A stretch of 64,000 bases of DNA. Source: an uncultured Bacteroidales bacterium. GTDB lineage: Bacteria > Bacteroidota > Bacteroidia > Bacteroidales > FEN-979. Where the stretch lies: the NCBI GenBank assembly GCA_903945175.1, contig CAJAUM010000133.1, positions 1 through 64,000 on the forward strand, read 5' to 3'. Positions 52,604-61,058 of this stretch are shown one piece after another. Made by a program: the position numbers and the translations under genes. The notes below the pieces were generated by a model. It was given only the letters and a program-made list of their open reading frames with translations, was not told the origin of the DNA and made no database searches. Every line of letters starts with the position of its first letter. Position 1 is the stretch's first letter.

Positions 52604-55159
52604 TTATAATCCACATTTTGGACCGGAGATATAGTGATCTACCCATACCTTTCCTTTATCTGTTTTTCGCAGGTGTCCATCAACGATATATCTTTTACTC
52701 TGTCTGTTTTTCTTTATCATATAAATACCTCCAATGGCAACACCAGCCAATAACAGCCATCCGAATCCGGCCTTAGTGGTTGTTGCTGCTGGCGGTACAA
52801 TGACTACGGTATTTGCAGCCGCTGCCAGGCGAGCTAATTCTGCCAGTCTGGCTTCTTCAGCCAGGCGGTCGGCTTCTGCCTGACGAGCCAATGCTGCAAG
52901 TCTTTCATCTTCGGCCATTTTTTCAGCCTGTAGTCGCGATAATTCAGCGATCCGGTCAGCTTCGGCCATTCTATCTGCTGCCAGGCGGGCTTCTTCTGCA
53001 ATCCGGTTTGCCTCGGTCAGTTGCGCCGCTGCAATCCGATCGGCTTCTGCCTTACGCACTAACTCGGCCTGGCGATCAGCTTCCAGTCTTGCTAATTCTG
53101 CCTGACGCTGCGCCTCATTCATTTGTGCCTCTAATAATGCTTTTTCTTCGGCCTGACGCAATAATTCAGAAAGCCTGGAGGCTTCGGCCTGACGGGCTGC
53201 TTCCTGGCGTGATAATTCAGCAATGCGGTCGGCTTCCAACATTCTTTCAGCTGCCAGACGGGCTTCTTCTGCAATCCGGTTTGCCTCGGCCAATTGCGCC
53301 GCTGCGATACGGTTAGCTTCTGCCTGACGGGCTATTTCAGCCTGACGGGCTGCTTCCTGGCGTGATAATTCAGCAATGCGGTCGGCTTCCAACATTCTTT
53401 CTGCTGCCAAACGGGCTTCTTCTGCAATCCGATTTGCCTCGGCCAATTGCGCTTCTGCGATACGGTTGGCTTCTTCCCGTCGTGCTATTTCAGCTTGACG
53501 TGCTAAAGATGCCTGGTAGGCTAATTCAGCCTCACGAGCATATTCAGCCTGGCGGGCTGCTTCGGCCTGTTGTTCCGCTTCCAGGCGTGCCTGCTCTGCC
53601 TGTCGGGCTAACTCGGCCTGACGTGCTTGCTCAATACGTGCTAATTCAACTATTCTATCAGCTTCGGCCATTTGCGCTGCGGCCAGTCTGGCTGCTTCTG
53701 CAATCCGGTTTGCCTCTGCCTGGCGTGCCAATTCTGCCTGTCGGGCCAATTCTGCCTGACGTGCTGCCTCGATCGCCGCTTGCTGGCGAGCAATTTCTGC
53801 CTGTCGTGCTGCTTCCTGTTGACGAGCCAATTCTGCCTGGCGTGCGGCTTCTACCTGCCGGGCTGCTTCCTGACGAGATAATTCTGCTTGTCTGTCGGCT
53901 TCGGCCATCCGTTCAGCTGCCAGGCGTGCTTCTTCTGCTATGCGGTTTGCCTCGGCCAGTTGCGCCGCTGCAATCCGGTTAGCTTCCGCTTGGCGTGCTA
54001 ATTCAGCCTGACGTGCTAATTCAGCCTGACGCGCTGCTTCCTGACGTGCCAATTCAGCCTGGCGTGCGGCTTCTACCTGCCGGGCTGCTTCAAGTCGTGA
54101 TAATTCAGCAAGCCTTTCAGCTTCTGCCTGACGAGCTGCGGCCATACGTGCTTCTTCTGCTATGCGGTTTGCCTCGGCTAATTGCGCCGCTGCGATCCGG
54201 TTTGCTTCGGCCTGACGGGCTAATTCTGCCTGGCGTACTGCCTCAATGCGTGCCAATTCAGCTTGTCGGGCAGCTTCGGCCATTTGTGCGGATAATACGC
54301 GGGCTTCTTCTGCCTGGCGTGCCAATTCTGCCTGTCTGGATGCTTCGGCCTGACGGGCTGCTTCCTGTCGTGATAATTCTGCTTGCCTGTCGGCTTCTGC
54401 CTGACGTGCTGCGGCAAGTCTGGCTTCTTCTGCCATGCGATTGGCTTCTGCCAGTTGCGCTGCTGCAATGCGATCGGCTTCGGCCTGACGTGCCAATTCA
54501 GCCTGACGAGCTAATTCTGCCTGGCGGGCTGCTTCGGCCATTTGTGCGGATAATAAACGTGCTGCTTCCGCCTGGCGATTGGCCTCTGCTAATTGCGCTG
54601 CTGCAATCCTATCAGCTTCTGCCTGACGTGATAATTCAGCTTGACGTGCAGCTTCGGCCTGGGCCAGTAACGCGGATGTTATTCTTGCTTGCTCGGCCTG
54701 GCGATCATATTCCGCTTGCAATGCTGCCTGACGGTCATATTCCGCTTGCAATGCAGCACTACGATCGGCTTCCGCTTGCAAGGCGTCATTGCGTTGAGCT
54801 TCAAATTGCAATGCTGCCAGGCGGTCAGCTTCTGCTTGACGAGCCAATTCAGCTTGACGTGCAGCTTCTGCCTGGGCCTGTAGCGCGGATGTTATTCTTG
54901 CTTGCTCTGCCTGACGATCATATTCAGCTTGCATTGCTACCTGACGATCATAATCAACTTGCAATGCAGCACTGCGATCAGCTTCCGCTTGCAATGCGTC
55001 ATTGCGTTGAGCTTCAAATTGCAATGCTGCCAGGCGGTCAGCTTCTGCCTGGGCCTTTGATCCTGGTGCGATCGTTGAAATGTATGGGCCTGTCTTTGCT
55101 TCTGCAAATACGTCAACTCCTTGTGATGCCATCAAATCAGATACAGATTGTGTTTCCAT
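52604..55159 (-). CDS. Giant Ala/Glu/Arg coiled-coil rod with C-terminal membrane anchor
   Basis: This is an 851-residue protein. Residues ~35-790 are almost wholly built of Ala, Glu, Arg, Gln and Leu in repeats such as ARQAELARQAEADRIAAAQL, with no Pro or Gly, that is, one continuous helix or coiled coil like the TolA stalk. At 0.15 nm per residue it could span about 110 nm. A short Pro/Val linker leads to a membrane helix (AGFGWLLLAGVAIGGIYMIK) and a basic tail of ~30 residues. Its N-terminus (residues 1-30) is a separate small region. It could be a virion fibre, a periplasm-spanning tube or a scaffold. The repeats are degenerate at DNA level but would recombine easily. Confidence 0.8.
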   Translation of the reverse strand: METQSVSDLMASQGVDVFAEAKTGPYISTIAPGSKAQAEADRLAALQFEAQRNDALQAEADRSAALQVDYDRQVAMQAEYDRQAEQARITSALQAQAEAARQAELARQAEADRLAALQFEAQRNDALQAEADRSAALQAEYDRQAALQAEYDRQAEQARITSALLAQAEAARQAELSRQAEADRIAAAQLAEANRQAEAARLLSAQMAEAARQAELARQAELARQAEADRIAAAQLAEANRMAEEARLAAARQAEADRQAELSRQEAARQAEASRQAELARQAEEARVLSAQMAEAARQAELARIEAVRQAELARQAEANRIAAAQLAEANRIAEEARMAAARQAEAERLAELSRLEAARQVEAARQAELARQEAARQAELARQAELARQAEANRIAAAQLAEANRIAEEARLAAERMAEADRQAELSRQEAARQVEAARQAELARQQEAARQAEIARQQAAIEAARQAELARQAELARQAEANRIAEAARLAAAQMAEADRIVELARIEQARQAELARQAEQARLEAEQQAEAARQAEYAREAELAYQASLARQAEIARREEANRIAEAQLAEANRIAEEARLAAERMLEADRIAELSRQEAARQAEIARQAEANRIAAAQLAEANRIAEEARLAAERMLEADRIAELSRQEAARQAEASRLSELLRQAEEKALLEAQMNEAQRQAELARLEADRQAELVRKAEADRIAAAQLTEANRIAEEARLAADRMAEADRIAELSRLQAEKMAEDERLAALARQAEADRLAEEARLAELARLAAAANTVVIVPPAATTTKAGFGWLLLAGVAIGGIYMIKKNRQSKRYIVDGHLRKTDKGKVWVDHYISGPKCGL

Positions 55160-55171
55160 GTGTTTAATTTA

Positions 55172-55660
55172 TTATCGTAATTGTAGCCTGGACATACGCG
55201 CGATGATATTTTTATATAACAGGCTTTGCGCTCCGCCCCATATCCAAAAGTCTTTCGAAACAAAAAGTGACGTAAGGGTATCTGGAGCAGTAGTATAGTT
55301 GCTGTTGTAATAATTACATACTGAAACAAATATCCGATCGCTCGTTTGCATAAATCGCTCTAAAACCGCAACATCCCAATCACGTATCCAGCTTCCACCT
55401 GTTTTGTCAATCTCATTAAATAGGGCTACTGCAATTGTTTTTACTTCTGCCTTTTCTGCATCAGTCAATGGCTTATTTGGATCAATCGTATCATCGGGCA
55501 CTGGCACATTATCAATGCTGGCATTGTTTTTTCCCCACCAATAAATACCGGCTATAATTGCTCCAATGGCCAGGGTACCCCATACATAATTTTTATTAAC
55601 CGTTGGAAGGTATTGTTTGACGTTGGCTTTACGGACTTTTGCTAATGCGGATGATACCAT
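55172..55660 (-). CDS. Membrane-anchored hypothetical protein, 162 aa
   Basis: This protein has a basic start, one membrane helix (VWGTLAIGAIIAGIYWWG, ~27-44), an acidic linker and a helical soluble domain with many aromatics (SWIRDWDVAVLERFMQTSDR, KDFWIWGGAQSLLYKNI). It is similar in layout to the proteins at 50.3-51.2 kb. No family is known. It is probably a virion membrane protein. Confidence 0.6.
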   Translation of the reverse strand: MVSSALAKVRKANVKQYLPTVNKNYVWGTLAIGAIIAGIYWWGKNNASIDNVPVPDDTIDPNKPLTDAEKAEVKTIAVALFNEIDKTGGSWIRDWDVAVLERFMQTSDRIFVSVCNYYNSNYTTAPDTLTSLFVSKDFWIWGGAQSLLYKNIIARMSRLQLR

Positions 55661-55661
55661 G

Positions 55662-55838
55662 TCAGATATATTTTAGTGCTGTTTTTACAATCGCAGGATT
55701 GTCTTTTACCTTTTTGGCAAGACGTACCAGGTTGTCATTACCAACACGCAGTATCAGATCCTGAACGGCTGAAACAACCATCATAAGATCCTGCTGATCT
55801 TTGGCCTCAATGGTTACCGGAACATTATACTTGTGCAT
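55662..55838 (-). CDS. 58-aa hypothetical protein
   Basis: A short complete gene with ATG at 55838 and TGA at 55662 fills the gap exactly between its neighbours (2 bases and 1 base). The peptide is amphipathic and helical (DQQDLMMVVSAVQDLILRVG, RLAKKVKDNPAIVKTALKYI). Perfect fit in the operon supports translation. Function unknown. Confidence 0.65.
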   Translation of the reverse strand: MHKYNVPVTIEAKDQQDLMMVVSAVQDLILRVGNDNLVRLAKKVKDNPAIVKTALKYI

Positions 55839-55840
55839 GG

Positions 55841-56773
55841 CTATTTCTCCTGAAGAATTTCGGTTAATGTTACCAGGATGCTTTTATCCTTGTCGATCAT
55901 TTCAATGATCTCGACAAACCGATCAGATTCTTCTTCGGTTAGTCCCTGGGTAAATGCAAGTATGCGCTGCATCTTGGCAAACTGTGGGGTATTAAAATCC
56001 ATCCCTGCGCCTGCGCCTGGTGAATCCTGCTGATGGGATGGTGGTTCAGTTCCGTCGCTCACAAACGCCGTGGCAAGGCCCCCTAAACCGGTTTTTTCGG
56101 CATACTTTAAAAGACCAGGAGCTACGGATAATACTCCTTTGAGGATGGCAGCCGTGGTACGCGCACCCTTTTCAAGTTTTTCTTCTGTATTATAGATGCC
56201 CTGGAACTTTGTAAGCTCACCGGTGGCCTCGTTTAAATCTGATTTCAGATCTTCGATCTCTGCTTTTTGTTCAGCCACAACCTCCTTTAACCGATCGGTT
56301 TCAATTTGATGTTTGATCGATATCAGATCGCGCTCATGGGCATATTGTATCTCGCTGATCTGATTCGTCTTTTGCTCAACAACACCCGAAAGCTGTACAT
56401 TTTGCTGCTGAACCTGGTTGTTGTGTTCAATCAGCTCATTGACTTTTGCCAGGATATCATTGTTTTGCTGACGCTCCTGATCTGCACCGGCGACTGGTAA
56501 TTCAATTACAATCGTTTCATCCAGGTTGTTATCCGATTCCTTGATTCCTTTGTAAAGCTGTATCCTCACGCGAGATGCTTTGAGCTGCTTGATGGCCATG
56601 TTCAGATTGTCTGAAAATTCACGCTCGCCTGTCACAGCCTTTGCAACCTTGAATGGTTGCTTTAAGGTATCATCAAATTCGGCAATGATAGAAAAACAAT
56701 AAGGCTTACCCGCCTTATCGTAAGATCGCAAGGTGTTGCGTGCGATCTGTATTTTTACATTGTGATCTTCCAT
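55841..56773 (-). CDS. Coiled-coil protein, 310 aa
   Basis: Residues 1-95 are a beta-rich domain (IIAEFDDTLKQPFKVAKAVT). Residues ~105-200 form a coiled coil (NELIEHNNQVQQQNVQLSGV, HQIETDRLKEVVAEQKAEIE). A hydrophobic Gly/Ala stretch lies at ~215-245. The C-terminus is acidic and helical. It looks like a structural or scaffold protein, and sits beside the capsid candidates. No family is recognised. Confidence 0.6.
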   Translation of the reverse strand: MEDHNVKIQIARNTLRSYDKAGKPYCFSIIAEFDDTLKQPFKVAKAVTGEREFSDNLNMAIKQLKASRVRIQLYKGIKESDNNLDETIVIELPVAGADQERQQNNDILAKVNELIEHNNQVQQQNVQLSGVVEQKTNQISEIQYAHERDLISIKHQIETDRLKEVVAEQKAEIEDLKSDLNEATGELTKFQGIYNTEEKLEKGARTTAAILKGVLSVAPGLLKYAEKTGLGGLATAFVSDGTEPPSHQQDSPGAGAGMDFNTPQFAKMQRILAFTQGLTEEESDRFVEIIEMIDKDKSILVTLTEILQEK

Positions 56774-56794
56774 TTGTTTTTGGGGGTTTTGGTT

Positions 56795-57145
56795 TTATTG
56801 TTGTGTTGGCCTTGGTGATGCTATTAACAGCTCGACGTACATGGTTTGTGCTGTATCATGATTTGAAATGCTGATTTTTCCGGTAAAATGCTGATGCTTG
56901 TAAACCTTGGTCTGCATGAGCGCTGGCGTTAATGCCAGGGCATCATCAAACCCGATGATCTCTCCATCAATGGGCAATGAACCGGATGTGAAGGCATTGG
57001 CAATAAAATAGGTATCGTTTACCTGCGTAAACTGCACTGTTGAAGATGGAGCAACAATGACCAGGTGAGGATAAAGACCATAGGAGGTACATCCGCGATC
57101 AGTAAGTATTTTATTAACCCATTGCAAAAGATCCATGTTATTCAT
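56795..57145 (-). CDS. Small beta-rich protein, capsid-region
   Basis: This 116-residue protein is beta-rich (GLYPHLVIVAPSSTVQFTQV, HQHFTGKISISNHDTAQTMY) without membrane helix. It overlaps the next upstream gene by 8 bases if read from the first ATG, or starts at the ATG 57136 one base after that stop. The 'I.I.N...A.TMYVELLI' ending is typical of small beta-sandwich virion proteins. Function inferred only. Confidence 0.55.
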   Translation of the reverse strand: MNNMDLLQWVNKILTDRGCTSYGLYPHLVIVAPSSTVQFTQVNDTYFIANAFTSGSLPIDGEIIGFDDALALTPALMQTKVYKHQHFTGKISISNHDTAQTMYVELLIASPRPTQQ

Positions 57146-57488
57146 CTTTTAGTTTGTAATAAATCTTTACCACGTAAGGATAAGCGGCTGCATTGCCGTA
57201 ATCCTTTACAAAACCTTTTACCGTTGCATTTTCATCCAGTGGCTGCATTACAATCAGGGGTTCTGCTTTTTTGCTGCTGTCCTTGACTGTTAGCATCTGG
57301 TTTATGGTTTGACCCGATCCGGCATTAAAAACAACAGATACATTGGCCAGAGCCTTGGTATGATGATGTGTATTTGCAGACATGAAAACACCCGAACAAT
57401 ACTTTGCCTTTGCCGGCAACTTGTCAGTAAATCTTACGATCTGTCCACTGGCGGTGACGCTTACGGAGGTGAAATGAAAAAATATCAT
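57138..57488 (-). CDS. Small beta-rich protein, capsid-region
   Basis: This 116-residue beta-rich protein (FTSVSVTASGQIVRFTDKLP, VSVVFNAGSGQTINQMLTVK) ends in alternating polar strands (YPYVVKIYYKLKDE). It begins one base after the capsid candidate's stop. Size and pattern resemble its neighbour (56795-57145), so the two may be related minor capsid or penton-type proteins. No family is recognised. Confidence 0.55.
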   Translation of the reverse strand: MIFFHFTSVSVTASGQIVRFTDKLPAKAKYCSGVFMSANTHHHTKALANVSVVFNAGSGQTINQMLTVKDSSKKAEPLIVMQPLDENATVKGFVKDYGNAAAYPYVVKIYYKLKDE

Positions 57489-57489
57489 G

Positions 57490-57939
57490 CTATTTGTTTT
57501 GGCACAAGAGGTAGAAGGTAGCTTTGTAAGCTGCTGAAAAACCGTTTGATGTGAAGGTTACATCAACCTTGGTCTGATTGATCTCACGGTCAACGTAGGT
57601 GTAAAATTTCTGGTTCGGTGGTACGGAGGTGGAAGCAAAAAGCAATTTAGCTTCTGTTCCCGCCGGGAATACCTCTTTACTGTCAATATTCACCGACATG
57701 GTTGCTCCTTCAATCACGGCCTCATCGCCAATGCTGAGCGCAATGCCAACGATACGCTTATGGCGGGGTGCGGTCGTATGCGAAGCGGCGTAGGCGGTCG
57801 TTCCGGCTGCAACACTGATTTCGATCATCTCCAGCTCGGTATTTTCGTACTTACTCCGGTCAATAGCCAGAATCATTTTTGATGTTAATTCGTTTGCAAC
57901 TTCGGCATCCAGGCCACGTAAATAATTTTGATTTTCCAT
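57490..57939 (-). CDS. Candidate major capsid protein 1 (small beta-sandwich)
   Basis: This protein has 149 residues from the ATG at 57939; the frame runs further, but MENQNYLRGLDAEVA parallels the start of the neighbouring 204-residue protein (MENNTTLATSRSKYIE). The body is rich in beta strands (LEMIEISVAAGTTAYAASHT, KRIVGIALSIGD, QTKVDVTFTSNGFSAAYKAT), as expected of a single jelly roll. A short, well separated pair of such genes resembles the two-capsid-protein phages. No sequence family is recognised; assignment is inference. Confidence 0.5.
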   Translation of the reverse strand: MENQNYLRGLDAEVANELTSKMILAIDRSKYENTELEMIEISVAAGTTAYAASHTTAPRHKRIVGIALSIGDEAVIEGATMSVNIDSKEVFPAGTEAKLLFASTSVPPNQKFYTYVDREINQTKVDVTFTSNGFSAAYKATFYLLCQNK

Positions 57940-57970
57940 TTTGCTTGCTTGTTTTTTTGTTGTTTTGAAG

Positions 57971-57989
57971 GCCCCTCTGGGCAAGGGGC
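57971..57989 (-). other. Stem-loop between the two capsid candidate genes
   Basis: GCCCCTT and AGGGGC arms around a 4-6 base loop form a GC-rich hairpin in the 99-base gap between the two genes. There is no T run on the minus strand, so it is more likely an RNA-stability or processing element, or an attenuator, than a full terminator. Confidence 0.4.
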
Positions 57990-58038
57990 GGCTTTATTAG
58001 GCCACCCCTTGCATGAAAGGGAAAATATGTGTGAGGGC

Positions 58039-58653
58039 TTATGCGCGCTCGTTTACGGTTCCGATCAAACGGATTTTCACATATGAATTGGCAGCACCAC
58101 AATGATGTCCCCATTCCATACGGGCTTTGAGTTCTTCCTGTGGGTACACCCATTTAGGATTGTCAAGCTTTACAATTGCTTTGCCGTTAGCAAGTGCGGT
58201 CAATGGACCTGCTGCGATTGAACTGGCGGTAATTCCTGTGAAGAAGGCTCCCATGGACTGCTTTGAGAAAATCCTGCGACCATTCTGTGTGATTTCCAAT
58301 TCGCCGTTGAAAAGGGCGTCAGGAATAGGACAGGTGGCAAATGTGGCAGAATAACCACTGTCGGCAGCGTCAATGCCATACAGGATTTCGATTGCCGATA
58401 CCAGGAAATACTTTTCGGCATCGAGCTTTTGGTTGGCGATGTTACGAAGACCAACAACCTTTGCTCCGTCGGGGGCAAACAGATCATTGATTGCTGTTGC
58501 AGTTGCGCCCAGGGCAACAACTGAATAGATTTCAGAATCGTTAAGCTGATCCTGATTGCTGAGGATGCGATTTTTGACGACCGGATTTGGAATATCTTCC
58601 ATTTTCTCGATGTACTTGCTCCGGCTGGTTGCTAATGTTGTGTTGTTTTCCAT
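58039..58653 (-). CDS. Candidate major capsid protein 2
   Basis: This 204-residue protein has no membrane helix. It is beta-rich (GAKVVGLRNIANQ, AEKYFLVSAIEILYGI, ELEITQNGRRIFSKQSM, NSYVKIRLIGTV) and contains loops rich in Ala and Gly. The size fits a 22-kDa capsid protein. It is the first soluble beta protein of the cluster and is set off by 99- and 53-base gaps, suggesting separate expression control as for a highly made protein. Family unknown. Confidence 0.5.
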   Translation of the reverse strand: MENNTTLATSRSKYIEKMEDIPNPVVKNRILSNQDQLNDSEIYSVVALGATATAINDLFAPDGAKVVGLRNIANQKLDAEKYFLVSAIEILYGIDAADSGYSATFATCPIPDALFNGELEITQNGRRIFSKQSMGAFFTGITASSIAAGPLTALANGKAIVKLDNPKWVYPQEELKARMEWGHHCGAANSYVKIRLIGTVNERA

Positions 58654-58706
58654 AATGAATTAATGTTTAATGATTTATGTTAAATTGATTTGTTTGATTT
58701 CTTTGA

Positions 58707-59210
58707 CTACAGGATTCTCCTGGGTTGTGCGGGAGCAGATGCAGCTGGATATGCAGGCCTTACAGGCAATGCGCCGATGGTCCTGGTAGGCAGCATGGGC
58801 CTGCGTGGAATGTATCCCAATCCGGCAACAGGATTCGTTGGAGTGGTGGCAGGATTAAAGTTAGAAAGCTGCGGAATGTTGACAACACTCTGAACGGCTA
58901 CTGCGCCGCCATAAGCTGCTACACCAATTCCAACATTTTTCAGAAGCGGATTTTTTAACAGCTGCTTTGCAGCCAATCCACCACCGATGAGAATGGCAGG
59001 TTTGATGAATGATTTCACGCCGTCAAAGCCCTTTAGACCTTTTAAACCGGCTACGGTTGCTGTAGTAGTGATGGCCTTATCAAGCACGTCTGATGCCAAT
59101 TTGCCAAGCACCATGCCGCCAATGATCGCGGCAGGATCTTTAATATCGGTTGCCATCTTTGATAAAGACAGTTTTGCCGACTGAATGGTTTTTTTGTGAT
59201 TTGTTTTCAT
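58707..59210 (-). CDS. Hydrophobic Gly/Ala-rich membrane-associated protein
   Basis: This 167-residue protein has several short hydrophobic segments (IIGGMVLGKLASDVL, IKPAILIGGGLAAKQLL, VGIGVAAYGGAVAVQS) and a Pro-rich C-terminal tail with repeated 'RP' motifs. Glycine-zipper-like segments of this type occur in phage membrane proteins that form pores or curve membranes. No family is known; a virion membrane protein is likely. Confidence 0.55.
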   Translation of the reverse strand: MKTNHKKTIQSAKLSLSKMATDIKDPAAIIGGMVLGKLASDVLDKAITTTATVAGLKGLKGFDGVKSFIKPAILIGGGLAAKQLLKNPLLKNVGIGVAAYGGAVAVQSVVNIPQLSNFNPATTPTNPVAGLGYIPRRPMLPTRTIGALPVRPAYPAASAPAQPRRIL

Positions 59211-59251
59211 GATTTTTGGTTGATTTATAATTAATTATTTACTGATTTGCA

Positions 59252-59476
59252 TTATCGTAGGCCCTGAAATCCCCTGGCTTTTGATTTTTGTCTTTTTGTT
59301 TTACGCTTTGTTCCACTGAGCAAAGCGCGCGGCCTGGCCGATCCAAGTGATTTTTTTGAAGATGATTTGACAAAATAAATCACGGCTCCGGCTACGGCAA
59401 GTCCGATGGCCCCGGCGGTGAGCTTATTGGCAGTAACCCAGGCTACTACATTGTCTTTTATCGTTGTTAAGTCCAT
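59252..59476 (-). CDS. Single-TM protein with basic tail, 74 aa
   Basis: This is a 74-residue protein with one central membrane helix (LTAGAIGLAVAGAVIYFVKS) and a strongly basic C-terminus (SGTKRKTKRQKSKARGFQGL). A helix with a Lys/Arg tail facing inwards would suit contact between virion membrane and packaged DNA. No family is recognised. Confidence 0.6.
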   Translation of the reverse strand: MDLTTIKDNVVAWVTANKLTAGAIGLAVAGAVIYFVKSSSKKSLGSARPRALLSGTKRKTKRQKSKARGFQGLR

Positions 59477-59494
59477 TGTGATTTGGGTTTATGA

Positions 59495-60580
59495 TTATTT
59501 ATTTTTATATGCTTCATATAAAAAACCTGCGGCAACTCCAAGAAGTAATACAATAGATAATGGTTGCATGATACTTGCGATGGTAGTAGGCTTTTTAGGT
59601 TCTAATAATGGATTTTCCGATGGTGGGGGTGTTCCATCTCCGCTGGGTGGTTTTGGCTGTTCCTCACCAGGTACTTTTATGATTTCCGTATTTAACAATT
59701 GGATCTTGGTCGTTGATTTAATCTTGGTTCCATTATTTGCATATGGAATGTTAAGCACCATAACACCTTCACCTTTTAAGTTTTCAAGGTTCCAGCCAAG
59801 GTTATACATGTATGAGTTTGGATTGTCTTTTTCATACATTCCATCACATAGGTATCTATGATCTCTTAGATTATGAAGTGCACTTGCGGTGAATTTTTTA
59901 CCTTCTGTATATCCGTGGCGCATCATAATGGTTGGCTCAAGGGATGTTCCAATTATTTTAATTTTCTCACCAAGCCAATATGCTTCAATGTTTGGCACTC
60001 GAATCATCATTGCACCAAGTGGAAACAGATTTTCAAACCCACCGGATTGGTTTTCATCTACTGGATAACAGGAAAGGATTGGCTGAATATGTGAATTGCT
60101 TTTAAGCCTTGCATTATTGATCGCAACAGTTAGTACAATGAATTTACGCATCAAATCTTCTTGTAAATCAGGTCTATAAAAAGTACCTTGTATATCAATA
60201 TCTGTTAACGACTGTGCTATTTCGCAATATGGAAGATGGCAATCTATTTTCCATTGAAGAGCTTTATTAGCAGATTCATAATGATTGATGATATATTGCT
60301 CGTACTGTGCTTCTTTTCTACCTTTATTTAATAATCCTTCTAAAATTGTAATTATGTTAATAATAGCTCCATATCCACTTATTGACTGTGCTAAATTCCA
60401 AACCACATTAAATATTGGAACTGCAATAGATGTTTGGTAAAAAACAGCAATAGGTTTTGTATTAAATTGATAAAATGGAACACAAGGAAATTCTGCACCA
60501 AGTCCAGACAGTGATTTGTTTTTACATAAATCACTGCGAAAAATGTTATTAATTGGGTTAAATGCCGCGTCGATCATCAT
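59495..60580 (-). CDS. C-terminally anchored structural-type protein, 361 aa
   Basis: The bulk (residues 1-290) is a mixed alpha/beta domain with a central hydrophobic Gly-rich stretch (~58-85). A Pro/Glu-rich linker (~300-325) leads to a C-terminal membrane helix (IVLLLGVAAGFLYEAYKN). Architecture (domain, Pro linker, anchor) repeats that of its neighbours. No family is recognised; probably a vertex or spike-base protein of the virion. Confidence 0.6.
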   Translation of the reverse strand: MMIDAAFNPINNIFRSDLCKNKSLSGLGAEFPCVPFYQFNTKPIAVFYQTSIAVPIFNVVWNLAQSISGYGAIINIITILEGLLNKGRKEAQYEQYIINHYESANKALQWKIDCHLPYCEIAQSLTDIDIQGTFYRPDLQEDLMRKFIVLTVAINNARLKSNSHIQPILSCYPVDENQSGGFENLFPLGAMMIRVPNIEAYWLGEKIKIIGTSLEPTIMMRHGYTEGKKFTASALHNLRDHRYLCDGMYEKDNPNSYMYNLGWNLENLKGEGVMVLNIPYANNGTKIKSTTKIQLLNTEIIKVPGEEQPKPPSGDGTPPPSENPLLEPKKPTTIASIMQPLSIVLLLGVAAGFLYEAYKNK

Positions 60581-61054
<474 letters not shown>

Positions 61055-61058
61055 AAAC

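Noticed and set aside
52604-55159. Possible CRISPR-like repeat array
   Set aside because: Repeats are degenerate, variable in spacing and lie within a coding frame; there are no unique spacers and no cas genes.
52813-55167. Long plus-strand open frames opposite the coiled-coil gene (up to 390 codons)
   Set aside because: They are shadows of the repetitive Ala/Glu/Arg codons; their products are low-complexity Leu/Pro/Arg strings, and all neighbouring genes are on the minus strand.
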